The notes under the pieces were generated by a model, which saw only the letters and a list, made by a program, of their open reading frames with translations, searched no databases and was not told the DNA's origin. A stretch of DNA of 15,350 bases, from the NCBI GenBank assembly GCA_937900425.1, contig CALCDT010000066.1, forward strand, positions 1-15,350, written 5' to 3'. The position numbers and the translations under genes were made by a program. This document shows, piece after piece, positions 1 to 6,625 of the stretch. Origin of the DNA: an uncultured Alphaproteobacteria bacterium (GTDB lineage Bacteria > Pseudomonadota > Alphaproteobacteria > Rhizobiales > Pleomorphomonadaceae). Position 1 is the stretch's first letter, and each line of letters opens with the position of its first letter.

Positions 1-48
1 GTCGTCGCGAACGCGCGCATCCGGGAGGTCGAAGCGAAACTGACTTGA
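1..48 (+). CDS. possible 3' end of an unidentified gene
   Basis: Frame 1 is open from the window edge and ends at a TGA at 46-48, reading VVANARIREVEAKLT. The fragment is charged and helix-like and its codons are GC-rich at the third position, as in the neighbouring genes, so it is plausibly the C-terminus of a plus-strand gene that starts outside the window. Fifteen residues are too few to recognise a family. It may equally be a chance open stretch. Confidence 0.35.
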   Translation, partial: VVANARIREVEAKLT

Positions 49-90
49 TGAGGCCTTCGAGAAATAGGTGTTTCATCGCAGAGGCTTGAC

Positions 91-147
91 CTTTTGCCTC
101 ATCCTGAGGAAGGAGCGCAGCGACTGTCTCGAAGGACGAGGGAAAAG
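91..147. repeat. REP-like imperfect palindrome
   Basis: The left arm (91-109, cttttgcctcatcctgagg) and right arm (129-147, tcgaaggacgagggaaaag) are reverse complements at about 14-15 of 19 positions, around a central gcgcagcgact segment. The pattern CCTCATCCTGAGG...TCTCGAAGGACGAGG matches, as far as I recall, a palindromic repeat scattered in many copies through intergenic regions of Rhizobiales genomes. On transcription it could form a long hairpin and might act as a terminator or mRNA end protector. Only this copy is visible here, so dispersion is not shown by the window. Confidence 0.6.
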
Positions 148-257
148 CCAGGGCGAGGGCGGCGCCTTTTCCGGTTTCCATCCATGCGCCTCGAGAGTTC
201 ATCTAAGTATGCAATGTCTTGGTGAAGAGTCGCGACGGCTGAACCGGACAGCAGTGC

Positions 258-279
258 GCCTGCGCGGGAATGACGAATA
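258..279. repeat. partial second REP-like element
   Basis: The motif gcctgcgcgggaatgacga reads on the other strand as TCGTCATTCCCGCGCAGGC, one half of a palindromic intergenic repeat I recall as common in alphaproteobacterial and other proteobacterial genomes (CGTCATTCCCGC...GCGGGAATCC). The expected mirror half is not present to the left, where the sequence is ccggacagcagtgc, so this looks like a truncated or decayed copy. It may also be coincidental similarity. Confidence 0.4.
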
Positions 280-424
280 CGGAGAGGGAAATTGCGAAGC
301 GGCGTCCCGCCCGACGCTCCCGCCGCAGGGGCATCCCCCGCCGCCCGCACGCCCCGCCGGTCCGTGCCCCGGAACCGACGCCCCCTCCCGTGAATTGACC
401 GCGCAGACGACCGTGAGCCCCGCC

Positions 425-1216
425 ATGACAAAAGACCGTGCCGCCGTCCTCGGTGCCTCCGCCGATCCCGCTTCGCCCGAGGCACGGATCACCGTCGACC
501 TGTTCCTGCCGGAGGGGGCGCCGCGCGGCCTCGCCGTCACGATCCACGGCCGCAACGGCGACGCCGCCTCGCCGCACATGCGCAAGGTGATCGGGCCTTA
601 CCTCAACCGCGGCTATGTCGTCGTCGCCCCGAATCTCTCAGCATCGGAACACAACGACGCCGCCGGCACCGGCGCCGACTTCACCATCTCCGGCCACGTC
701 CGCGACGCCCGGCGGGTGATCGACTGGGCGATCGCCGAGGCCGGACGCCGCGGCTGGCCGAGGGCGCCGCTCGCCCTCGCCGGCCATTCGATGGGGGGCT
801 ACGCCGCCCTGCGCATCGCCGCCGAGGACGAGGAGGGGCGCTACGCCCACGTTCTCGCCGTCTCGACCTTCACCACCGGCGAGCGCCAGCTCGCGGTGCG
901 CATGCGGCTGGCGCCCGACGCGGTGGAAATCCTCGCCCGAGAATGCCCGGCCGCCGTCACCGACTGGCCGCGCCACGACATCCTCGCCGACGCCCGCCGC
1001 CTGACGCTGCCGGTCGCCGTGGTCGCCGGGGCGGGCGACATGATCACGCCGCCGGCGAACTGCAAGGAGCTGTTCGACCGGCTGCCGAACGGCGTCTGCT
1101 GGGCGGTGATGCCCGAGGCGCACCACTGCATGGAGGGGCCGACGTCGGAGGCGGTGATCGGCGGCGCCCTCGCCGTGCTCGAAGCGGCCCGCGCCGCCCG
1201 GGAGCCGCGCGGATGA
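425..1216 (+). CDS. alpha/beta hydrolase, single domain (263 aa)
   Basis: A serine hydrolase of the alpha/beta-hydrolase fold; substrate unknown. Visible elements are an oxyanion-type HGRNG motif (41-45), the nucleophile elbow GHSMGG with Ser122, a likely acid Asp205 in AGAGDMITPP, and a likely catalytic His in EAHHC (His233 or His234). This is a complete triad in the usual order, and about 260 residues is normal for a one-domain member. There is no signal peptide, so it is probably cytoplasmic. I chose ATG 425 because the protein becomes fold-like from there; GTG 413 is possible and neither has a strong ribosome site. Its stop overlaps the ATG of the GH15 gene by ATGA, so the two are probably translationally coupled. 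That suggests a shared role in carbohydrate or ester metabolism, but this is inference from context only. Confidence 0.85.
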   Translation: MTKDRAAVLGASADPASPEARITVDLFLPEGAPRGLAVTIHGRNGDAASPHMRKVIGPYLNRGYVVVAPNLSASEHNDAAGTGADFTISGHVRDARRVIDWAIAEAGRRGWPRAPLALAGHSMGGYAALRIAAEDEEGRYAHVLAVSTFTTGERQLAVRMRLAPDAVEILARECPAAVTDWPRHDILADARRLTLPVAVVAGAGDMITPPANCKELFDRLPNGVCWAVMPEAHHCMEGPTSEAVIGGALAVLEAARAAREPRG

Positions 1217-2589
1217 AGCCGCCGGCGCCGCCCTTTCCCGACCTCGACGGCTGGATCGAGGGTCAGGTCCTCACGGCGAAGCGTCACCTCGCCGGCGCCC
1301 TGTCGCGAAGCGACCTCGTCCACCACCGGCCGGAATTCGGCCAGAGCGTGAGGCCGGCCCGCGGCTCCGTCCTCGCCTCGCCGGTCTTCGCCCACTGGGA
1401 CCCTGAGCCGGATTATTTCTACCACTGGAGCCGCGACGCCGCGATCGTCATGGCCGTCGTCGACGACCTCGCCTTCGAGGCGGAGGACGCGGACGAGGCC
1501 GCCGGCTGGGCCCGCGCCTTCGCCGACTACGTCGCCTTCAGCGCGCAAAGCCTGCGCACCGACGGGCGCACGGTCGCCCCGAACCCGCTGCGGCAAACCA
1601 CCCGGGCCGACTGCCTGCGCCATCTTCGTCCCGACGCCGAACTCGCCGCCCTCGTCGGCGCCGACGCCCTGCTCGCCGAGCCGCGCTGCAACCCGGACGG
1701 CGGGCCGGACCTGCAGAACTGGGGCCGGCCGCAGTTCGACGGGCCGGCGCTCAGGGCGCTCACTCTCCTGCGCCACCTCGCCCGTGTGCCCGGTGACGCG
1801 GCGGCTCTCGCCCTGGTCCGCCTCGACCTCGCCTTCACCCTCGCCCATGCCGACGCTCCCTGCCTCGGGCCGTGGGAGGAGGAGGAGTTCTGCCGGCACT
1901 ATTTCACGGTGCTCTGCCAGCACGCCGCCCTGCGCGAGGGCGCCGCCTGCTTCGCCGCCCGCGGTGAAACGGGTCTCGCCGACGACCTGCGCACCGGCGC
2001 GGCGGCGACGCTCGTCGGGCTCGAGGCGCACTGGGACGAGGCGAACGGCGTCTATCGCGCCTTCCGGGAGTTTCCCGCCGCGAGCGCCGCCGAGGCGATC
2101 GACAGCTCGATCCTGATGGCCGCCCTCGCCGCGGGGCTCGGTTCCGATTCCGGAAGCGGTCGCCACGGCCTCGGCGACGAGCGGCTGCGGGCGACGGTCG
2201 CCGTGATCGAGGCGACATTCCTGTCGCTCTACCCGCTCAATCTCGCCCTCGGTCCGGGCGAAGGGCCGCTGATCGGGCGCAACGTCCGCGACGTCTATTT
2301 CGGCGGCAATCCGTGGTTTCCCAACAGCTTCGCCCTCGCCGAATACCACTACGCCCGCGCCGCGGCCGAGCCGCGGACCGAAATCGCCGCCGCCGACCTG
2401 CGCCGCGGCGACGGCGTCCTCGCCGCCTGCCGGCGCTTCGTGCCCGAGGATGGGGCGCTTTGCGAACAGATCGACCGGGCCAGCGGCGCACCGACCTCCG
2501 CTCGCCATCTGACCTGGAGCTACGCCGCCTTCCTCGCCGCCGTCAGGGCGAGGGCGAGGGCGCGGGCGCGGGTGCGGCTCGGCGCCTGA
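1213..2589 (+). CDS. GH15 family glucoamylase-type glycosidase (458 aa)
   Basis: Predicted inverting exo-acting alpha-glucosidase of glycoside hydrolase family 15 (glucoamylase, EC 3.2.1.3 or relative), releasing glucose from alpha-glucan ends. Family landmarks run in order: PDYFYHWSRDAA (66-77), NWGRPQFDGPALRAL (169-183), LGPWEEEEF (218-226) holding the presumed general acid in the WEE, DSSIL (297-301), GGNPWFPNS (364-372), CEQIDRASGAP (417-427) with Glu418 at the general-base position, and LTWSYAAFLAA (433-443). It is a catalytic (alpha/alpha)6 barrel only: no starch-binding domain, no N-terminal beta-sandwich of the longer prokaryotic members, and no signal peptide, so a cytoplasmic enzyme acting on glycogen- or maltodextrin-like material is likely. 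The ATG overlaps the upstream hydrolase stop. The C-terminal Arg-Ala dipeptide repeats (445-454) lie in the overlap with the convergent flippase gene. Confidence 0.88.
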   Translation: MKPPAPPFPDLDGWIEGQVLTAKRHLAGALSRSDLVHHRPEFGQSVRPARGSVLASPVFAHWDPEPDYFYHWSRDAAIVMAVVDDLAFEAEDADEAAGWARAFADYVAFSAQSLRTDGRTVAPNPLRQTTRADCLRHLRPDAELAALVGADALLAEPRCNPDGGPDLQNWGRPQFDGPALRALTLLRHLARVPGDAAALALVRLDLAFTLAHADAPCLGPWEEEEFCRHYFTVLCQHAALREGAACFAARGETGLADDLRTGAAATLVGLEAHWDEANGVYRAFREFPAASAAEAIDSSILMAALAAGLGSDSGSGRHGLGDERLRATVAVIEATFLSLYPLNLALGPGEGPLIGRNVRDVYFGGNPWFPNSFALAEYHYARAAAEPRTEIAAADLRRGDGVLAACRRFVPEDGALCEQIDRASGAPTSARHLTWSYAAFLAAVRARARARARVRLGA

Positions 2590-3946
2590 CGAAATGCGAG
2601 CGCACCGCGGCCAGCGCCGACGGGTCGATCCCGGTGCGCCGCCGGCACAGCACCACCAGCACGACGACCAGCGGCACCTGCGTCACCGTCCAGGCCAGCG
2701 CCGCACCGAACGAGCCCCAGACCGGCACCAGCAGGCAGAGCAGGGCGAGCCGGGCGGCGAAGCCGATGGTGATGACGCGCGGATAGAGCGCTTCCTGTCC
2801 CGTCGTCAGCAGGATCGCCGCGGTCGGGCCGCCGAGGGCGCCGAGGGCGGTGCCGAAGGCGAGCAGCAGCAGGGTCGGATACTCGTCGCGATACTCGTCG
2901 CCGAACAGGCCGAGCACGAAGGGGCCGAACACCGCCACCGCGAGGCAGAGGCCGGTGACGATCAGGAAGGCGACCGTCATCACGCTGTGCAGCATGCGGT
3001 CGAGCTCCTCGCGGTCGCCGCCGTAGTGCAGCGTCGCGATCTTGCCGGCGGTGTAGCTGTGCAGGCCGGTCGAGATGGTGGCGAAGGCGTTGGCGATGCG
3101 GCTCGCCACGAAGTAGCCGCCGGCCGCCGCCGGGCTCGCCAGCGCGCCGATCACCAGCACCTCCGCATACTGGCTCGACGCCTCGATCGTCGCCGACAGC
3201 CACATGCCTTTCGCCCGGCTGCGCCACAGCGGCCGCTCGCCGACGTCGGCGGCGGCGGGCGCGGCGCGGAAGCGGCGCAGGACGGCGATGCTCTGGAACA
3301 GGATGCCGGCGGCCATGCCGGCGGCGCCGACGAGGAAGAAGGTCGAGATCGAGGCGGTGCCGCCGAGCAGCACGCTCGCGGCCATCGCCGCGGCGACGGC
3401 GAGGCGCCAGACGAGGTCGCGGTTCGGCTCGGCGACGGCGACGCCGGCGATGGCGCGCGAGGAGTGCGAGGAATAGTGCAGGGCGGTCTGGGCGAGCAGG
3501 AAGACGCCCGCCGCCGCTCCGACCGCGAAGGAGGCGTCGGCGTCGATGGCCGGGCCGGCGAGGGCGACGGCGACGCCGAACAGCACGCCGGCGCCGAGCG
3601 ACAGCATCCAGCCGTCGGCATAGGCGCCGCGGCCCATGTCGGCGCGGCCGCGGGCGACGTATTCGCCCCACGAGCGCATGATCAGCGTGTCCTGGCCGCA
3701 GACCGCGACGACCGCCAGCAGCGAGACGGCGTTGAACCAGACCGCGAGGCGGCCGAAGTCGTCGGCGCCCATGCCGTGCGCGGCCAGCGAGAACATCAGG
3801 AAAGCGAGGCCGGTGCCGCCGAGCTTGACGGCGAGCGTCAGCATGGCGCCGAGCGCCGAGCGGCCCGCCGAGCCGGCGGCCAGCCGGCGCAGCCGCGCCG
3901 CGGGCGAAAGCATCGCTCCGTCGCCGGCGATCGCACCGTCGCTCAT
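2543..3946 (-). CDS. polysaccharide flippase, Wzx/MOP superfamily (467 aa)
   Basis: Multi-spanning inner-membrane protein of the polysaccharide-biosynthesis (Wzx-like, MOP exporter) group, expected to flip lipid-linked sugar units across the cytoplasmic membrane. Roughly twelve hydrophobic segments follow a basic N-terminus (RLRRLAAGSAGRS, 18-30). Typical features are the first helix pair with GADDFGRLAVWFNAVS (60-75), an amphipathic YFVASRIANAFATIS (278-292), and the loop FGDEYRDEYPTLLLLAFG (348-365). Length fits the family. The start at 3946 is an ATG with a weak GGGA upstream; Met12 (codon at 3911-3913) is an alternative. It converges on the GH15 gene with a 47-bp overlap and is divergent from the two-domain hydrolase, with a shared 158-bp promoter region. 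No glycosyltransferases or polymerase are visible, so the polysaccharide cannot be named. Confidence 0.85.
   Translation of the reverse strand: MSDGAIAGDGAMLSPAARLRRLAAGSAGRSALGAMLTLAVKLGGTGLAFLMFSLAAHGMGADDFGRLAVWFNAVSLLAVVAVCGQDTLIMRSWGEYVARGRADMGRGAYADGWMLSLGAGVLFGVAVALAGPAIDADASFAVGAAAGVFLLAQTALHYSSHSSRAIAGVAVAEPNRDLVWRLAVAAAMAASVLLGGTASISTFFLVGAAGMAAGILFQSIAVLRRFRAAPAAADVGERPLWRSRAKGMWLSATIEASSQYAEVLVIGALASPAAAGGYFVASRIANAFATISTGLHSYTAGKIATLHYGGDREELDRMLHSVMTVAFLIVTGLCLAVAVFGPFVLGLFGDEYRDEYPTLLLLAFGTALGALGGPTAAILLTTGQEALYPRVITIGFAARLALLCLLVPVWGSFGAALAWTVTQVPLVVVLVVLCRRRTGIDPSALAAVRSHFVRRRAAPAPAPSPSP
2545..2574. repeat. degenerate hexanucleotide repeat in a convergent gene overlap
   Basis: Five hexamers stand in a row: agggcg three times (2545-2562), then cgggcg and cgggtg. 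They encode the Arg-Ala repeat at the C-terminus of the GH15 protein and, on the other strand, the Pro-Ala/Pro-Ser repeat at the C-terminus of the flippase. Because the unit is six bases, gain or loss of a copy would keep both reading frames. Confidence 0.75.
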
Positions 3947-4104
3947 CGGGTCCCGGTCCAGATCATGTTAACCCTGTTCCGTGGATTTGGAGGATTTTCC
4001 TCCGGCAACGCCAGAAAACGGGGGAATTCTGCGCGACCATGATGCTATTGCATAACCAAGGCTGATGAAGACTTACCTGCTTTAAGCGCATAAGGCGAAA
4101 ATTC
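3947..4104. promoter_or_regulatory. divergent promoter region, comparatively AT-rich
   Basis: This 158-bp gap between the divergently transcribed flippase and two-domain hydrolase is clearly richer in A and T than the coding DNA, as expected of promoters for both. It contains a perfect 6-bp inverted repeat GGAGGA-ttt-TCCTCC at 3989-4003, a possible hairpin or operator. TTGCAT at 4048-4053 could be a -35 element toward the hydrolase, but its -10 partner (acttac, 4071-4076) is poor, so no promoter is called precisely. Confidence 0.45.
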
Positions 4105-5880
4105 GTGTCAAACGTCGCAGTCAAAAGCACCGGTATGGTTGACGAAACCTTTACGGTGCCCTCGCAGGGCGGCCGTCCGGTCGCCTTCGGTGCGTCGGCG
4201 GGCTTCTTCCACCCGGCGGCGGGGCCGGTCGGCGTGCTGCTCTGCTCGCCCTGGGGCTACGAGGAACTCTGCTGCCACAAGAGCTGGCGCGTCCTCGCCG
4301 AGCATTGCGCCGGCGCCGGATTCCCGACGCTGCGTTTCGACTATCCCGGCTGCGGCGACGGCCTCGGCGCCATGGACGGCGTCGACGACGTCGTGGCGTG
4401 GATCGAGGCGGTGCGGCAGGCGGCGGCCGAACTGAAGCGGCTCGCGGGCGTGCGCCGCGTCATCCTCGCCGGCCAGGGCCTCGGGGCGCTGCTCGCGCGC
4501 GAGGCGGCGCCCTCGGTCGAGGGGCTCGTGGCGGTGGTGCTGATGGCCCCGACCGCCGGCGGCCGGCGCTGGGCCCGCGAACTCGCCGCCTGGTCGGCGA
4601 TGATCGACGGTGCGATCGGCCTCGAACGCGGCCCGCTCGCCGACGGCGCGATCGACGTCGCCGGCTTCCGGATGACCCCGGCCCTCGCCGCCTCGATCCG
4701 GGCGATCGACCACGCCCGCGCCGCCCCCTCGGTGGCGGTGCCCCATCTGCTGCTGGCCCGGCCCGGCCGCGACGACGACTACCGCGACCGCCTCGCCGCC
4801 GCCGGAGCGACGCTCGAGACCCTGCCCTACGACGGCTACGACGCCCTCGTCGGCGATCCGACCTCGGCGGTGGTGCCGCGGGCGGCGATCGAAGCCCTGC
4901 GCGACTGGCTGGTCCGTCGCTTCCCCACCGCCGGGCGCGCCGCCGGCCCGCGCATCGCCTCGTCGTCCCGGCTGCCGTCGCGGGCCTTCGCCGAGGAGGG
5001 GATGCGCTTCGGGCCGGACGGACGGCTGTTCGGCATCCTGACGACGCCGGCGGCCCTCGGCGACGGCCCGACGACCGCGGCCATCCTGCTCAATTCCGGC
5101 TACGACCACCACATCGGCTGGGCGCGGAGCGCGGTCGACCAGGCCCGCGCGCTGGCCGAGGCCGGCGTCGCCGCCTTCCGCGTCGACGGTGCCCGCATCG
5201 GCGACAGCCCGGCCCACGACGACAGCCCGCGCCAGGTGCTCTACTCGGACGCCCAGATCGCCGACGTCTCGGCGGCGATCGACGTCCTGCTGTTCCGCGG
5301 TTTCGAGCGGGTGCTGCTCGTCGGCCGCTGCAGCGGCGCCTATCTCGCCCTCGGTGCGGCCGTCGCCGATCCGCGGGTCGGTGGCGTCGTGCTCGTCAAC
5401 ATCCGCCGCCTCGTCTGGGATCCGGACGAGGACGTCGACGAGGCGATCCGCAACAGCTTCCGCTCGCTGTCGAACTACGGCTCCCGGCTGCTGCGTCTCG
5501 ACACCCTGCGCCGCCTCGTCACCGGCGACATCGACGTTCGGCGGGTCGGCGGCGACATCCTGCGCCGCCTCGCCCAGCGCGCCGGCGTCCGTCTCGCCCC
5601 GGTCACCGGCCGGCTCACCAAATACGCCCGGCTCTACCGCGAGGTCCGCCGCCGCTTCGATCTGCTCGAGGCGCGCGGCTGCCGGGTGTCGATGGTGTTC
5701 AGCGAGGGCGACGGCGGTCTCGACGAACTCGCCACCTATTTCGGCTCCGGCGGCCGCCGGCTCGCCGCCTATCCCAACGTCTCGCTGACGCTGGTGCCGG
5801 AGGCCGACCACAACATGACGCCGGCCCCGGCCCGCGCGGCCCTGCGCGCCCACGTGGTCGATTTCGCCTGCAGGGAATGA
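4105..5880 (+). CDS. tandem alpha/beta-hydrolase fusion, EPS/exosortase-associated type (591 aa)
   Basis: Two alpha/beta-hydrolase domains in one cytoplasmic-looking protein. Domain 1 (about 15-272) keeps the fold (LLCSPWGYEELCCHKSW at 45-61, LRFDYPGCGDG at 76-86), but its nucleophile elbow reads GQGLG (123-127) with Gly125 where Ser should be. No clear catalytic His lies near its end (GDPTSAVVP, 250-258), so it is probably catalytically dead. Domain 2 (about 290-591) has LLNSGYDHHIG (328-338), FRVDGARIGDSP (358-369), elbow GRCSGAY with Cys409 as nucleophile, acid Asp536 (SEGD) and His569 (EADHN). This resembles hydrolases found beside exopolysaccharide and exosortase loci. Start GTG 4105 has AAGG about nine bases upstream; ATG 4135 lacks one. 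Divergence from a flippase supports a polysaccharide-linked role. The reaction is unknown. Confidence 0.8.
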   Translation: MSNVAVKSTGMVDETFTVPSQGGRPVAFGASAGFFHPAAGPVGVLLCSPWGYEELCCHKSWRVLAEHCAGAGFPTLRFDYPGCGDGLGAMDGVDDVVAWIEAVRQAAAELKRLAGVRRVILAGQGLGALLAREAAPSVEGLVAVVLMAPTAGGRRWARELAAWSAMIDGAIGLERGPLADGAIDVAGFRMTPALAASIRAIDHARAAPSVAVPHLLLARPGRDDDYRDRLAAAGATLETLPYDGYDALVGDPTSAVVPRAAIEALRDWLVRRFPTAGRAAGPRIASSSRLPSRAFAEEGMRFGPDGRLFGILTTPAALGDGPTTAAILLNSGYDHHIGWARSAVDQARALAEAGVAAFRVDGARIGDSPAHDDSPRQVLYSDAQIADVSAAIDVLLFRGFERVLLVGRCSGAYLALGAAVADPRVGGVVLVNIRRLVWDPDEDVDEAIRNSFRSLSNYGSRLLRLDTLRRLVTGDIDVRRVGGDILRRLAQRAGVRLAPVTGRLTKYARLYREVRRRFDLLEARGCRVSMVFSEGDGGLDELATYFGSGGRRLAAYPNVSLTLVPEADHNMTPAPARAALRAHVVDFACRE

Positions 5881-5885
5881 AGAAC

Positions 5886-5910
5886 CGGGGCGCCGGGAGC
5901 GAGTGCCCCG
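5886..5910. terminator. possible bidirectional terminator hairpin
   Basis: CGGGGCGC (5886-5893) can pair with GTGCCCCG (5903-5910) with one G-U pair and a 9-nt loop. It lies in the 37-base gap between two convergent genes, the expected place for a shared terminator. There is no T-run on either side, so Rho-independent activity is uncertain. Confidence 0.4.
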
Positions 5911-5917
5911 TGCACCC

Positions 5918-6403
5918 TCAGCGCTCGCCGGAGCGGCCCGGTGGCGGCAGGATGATGGTCTCGGCCGGCCCGCCGCGGCGCTGGTAGTCGTCCGGGTCGA
6001 GATCGACCACGCCCGCCCCCTCGCGGCGGGTGCGCACCACCACGGTCATCCGGCTGCGGACGAGACCGACGAGGGCGCGGCGCACCTGCGGGATCAGCAG
6101 CAGGAAGCCGAAGGCGGAGGTGACGAAGCCCGGCGTCAGCACCATCAGCGCCGCCACCAGCAGCAGCACCCCCTGGATCATCTCCTCGCCCGGCACCCGG
6201 CCGGCGTCCATCTCCGCGCGCATCCGCGTCAGCAGGGCGAAGCCCTGGGCGCGCAGCAGCGCCGCTCCGATCAGGATGCCTGCGAGGATCAGGCCGAGGG
6301 TGGCGAGCACGCCGATCTTGGAACCGACGAGAATGAAGACGGCGATCTCGATCGCCGGCAGCGCCAGGATGAAGAGCGGCACGAGGAGTGCGAAGGGGCC
6401 CAT
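5918..6403 (-). CDS. fxsA: FxsA family membrane protein (161 aa)
   Basis: Small inner-membrane protein of the FxsA family, named for E. coli FxsA, whose overproduction relieves F-plasmid exclusion of phage T7; its normal role is unknown. With the chosen ATG, the first membrane segments run MGPFALLVPLFILALPAIEI and then KIGVLATLGLILAGILIG. The family-typical stretch follows: LLRAQGFALL, EEMIQGVLLLVAALMVLTPG, FVTSAFGFLLLIPQVRRAL. This aligns closely with E. coli FxsA, although the Asp usual after PGFxT is Ser here. The tail is polar and ends PPPGRSGER. The frame is open to a GTG at 6466, which has GGAG only two bases upstream and would add 21 polar residues; I prefer the ATG because it matches the family start. 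It is divergent from the gamma-glutamyltransferase gene. Confidence 0.88.
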   Translation of the reverse strand: MGPFALLVPLFILALPAIEIAVFILVGSKIGVLATLGLILAGILIGAALLRAQGFALLTRMRAEMDAGRVPGEEMIQGVLLLVAALMVLTPGFVTSAFGFLLLIPQVRRALVGLVRSRMTVVVRTRREGAGVVDLDPDDYQRRGGPAETIILPPPGRSGER

Positions 6404-6550
6404 GAAGCGGTCTGCCTTGCCTTTCGAAGTCGATCGACCGGCCGGGCCTCGCGGCGCGGCGGTCACGTCTCCATCATCTAGGAAGATCGCGGCGCGATTG
6501 CATCGGGGACGCGGGAGATTTCGGCCTCGCGGGCTTCCGCCCGACGCCGC

Positions 6551-6570
6551 CGCGCCGATCCGCGCCGATC
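6551..6570. repeat. 10-bp perfect tandem duplication upstream of the GGT gene
   Basis: cgcgccgatc occurs twice back to back (6551-6560 and 6561-6570) in the region between fxsA and the GGT gene. A 10-bp period is one helical turn, so a paired regulator site is conceivable, but in such GC-rich DNA it could be a simple slippage product. Confidence 0.45.
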
Positions 6571-6625
6571 GCCGGGGCTCGCCGACGTGCTATCACGGAG
6601 CGAATCGAGCGAAGGGAGGCCCGTG

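Larger units (their letters stand above)
49..424. other. non-coding stretch with repeat remnants
   Basis: About 375 bases lie between the possible upstream gene end and the first hydrolase. The frame of the hydrolase happens to be open back to about position 68, but the residues it would add do not resemble a folded protein, and the DNA contains two palindromic-repeat remnants (91-147 and about 258-279). I therefore read it as intergenic. I see no convincing promoter or terminator in it beyond the hairpin potential of the first repeat. Confidence 0.6.

Noticed and set aside
68..424. N-terminal extension of the first hydrolase
   Set aside because: The added 119 residues cross two intergenic-type repeats, lack fold-like composition, and the alpha/beta-hydrolase fold is complete from 425.
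841..2508. Minus-strand open frame (555 codons) opposite the GH15 gene
   Set aside because: Antisense shadow of a gene with clear catalytic motifs; no recognisable domain of its own.
3989..4003. Rho-independent terminator (GGAGGA-ttt-TCCTCC)
   Set aside because: It lies upstream of two divergent genes, not after one, and the stem is only 6 bp without a T-run; kept only as a possible operator within the divergent region.
4105..5880. Exosortase/PEP-CTERM sorting system
   Set aside because: The hydrolase domains resemble exosortase-associated ones, but no exosortase, PEP-CTERM protein or further pathway gene is in the window.
5918..6403. FxsA as a phage-defence gene
   Set aside because: The name comes from suppression of phage exclusion on overproduction in E. 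coli; there are no other defence genes nearby.
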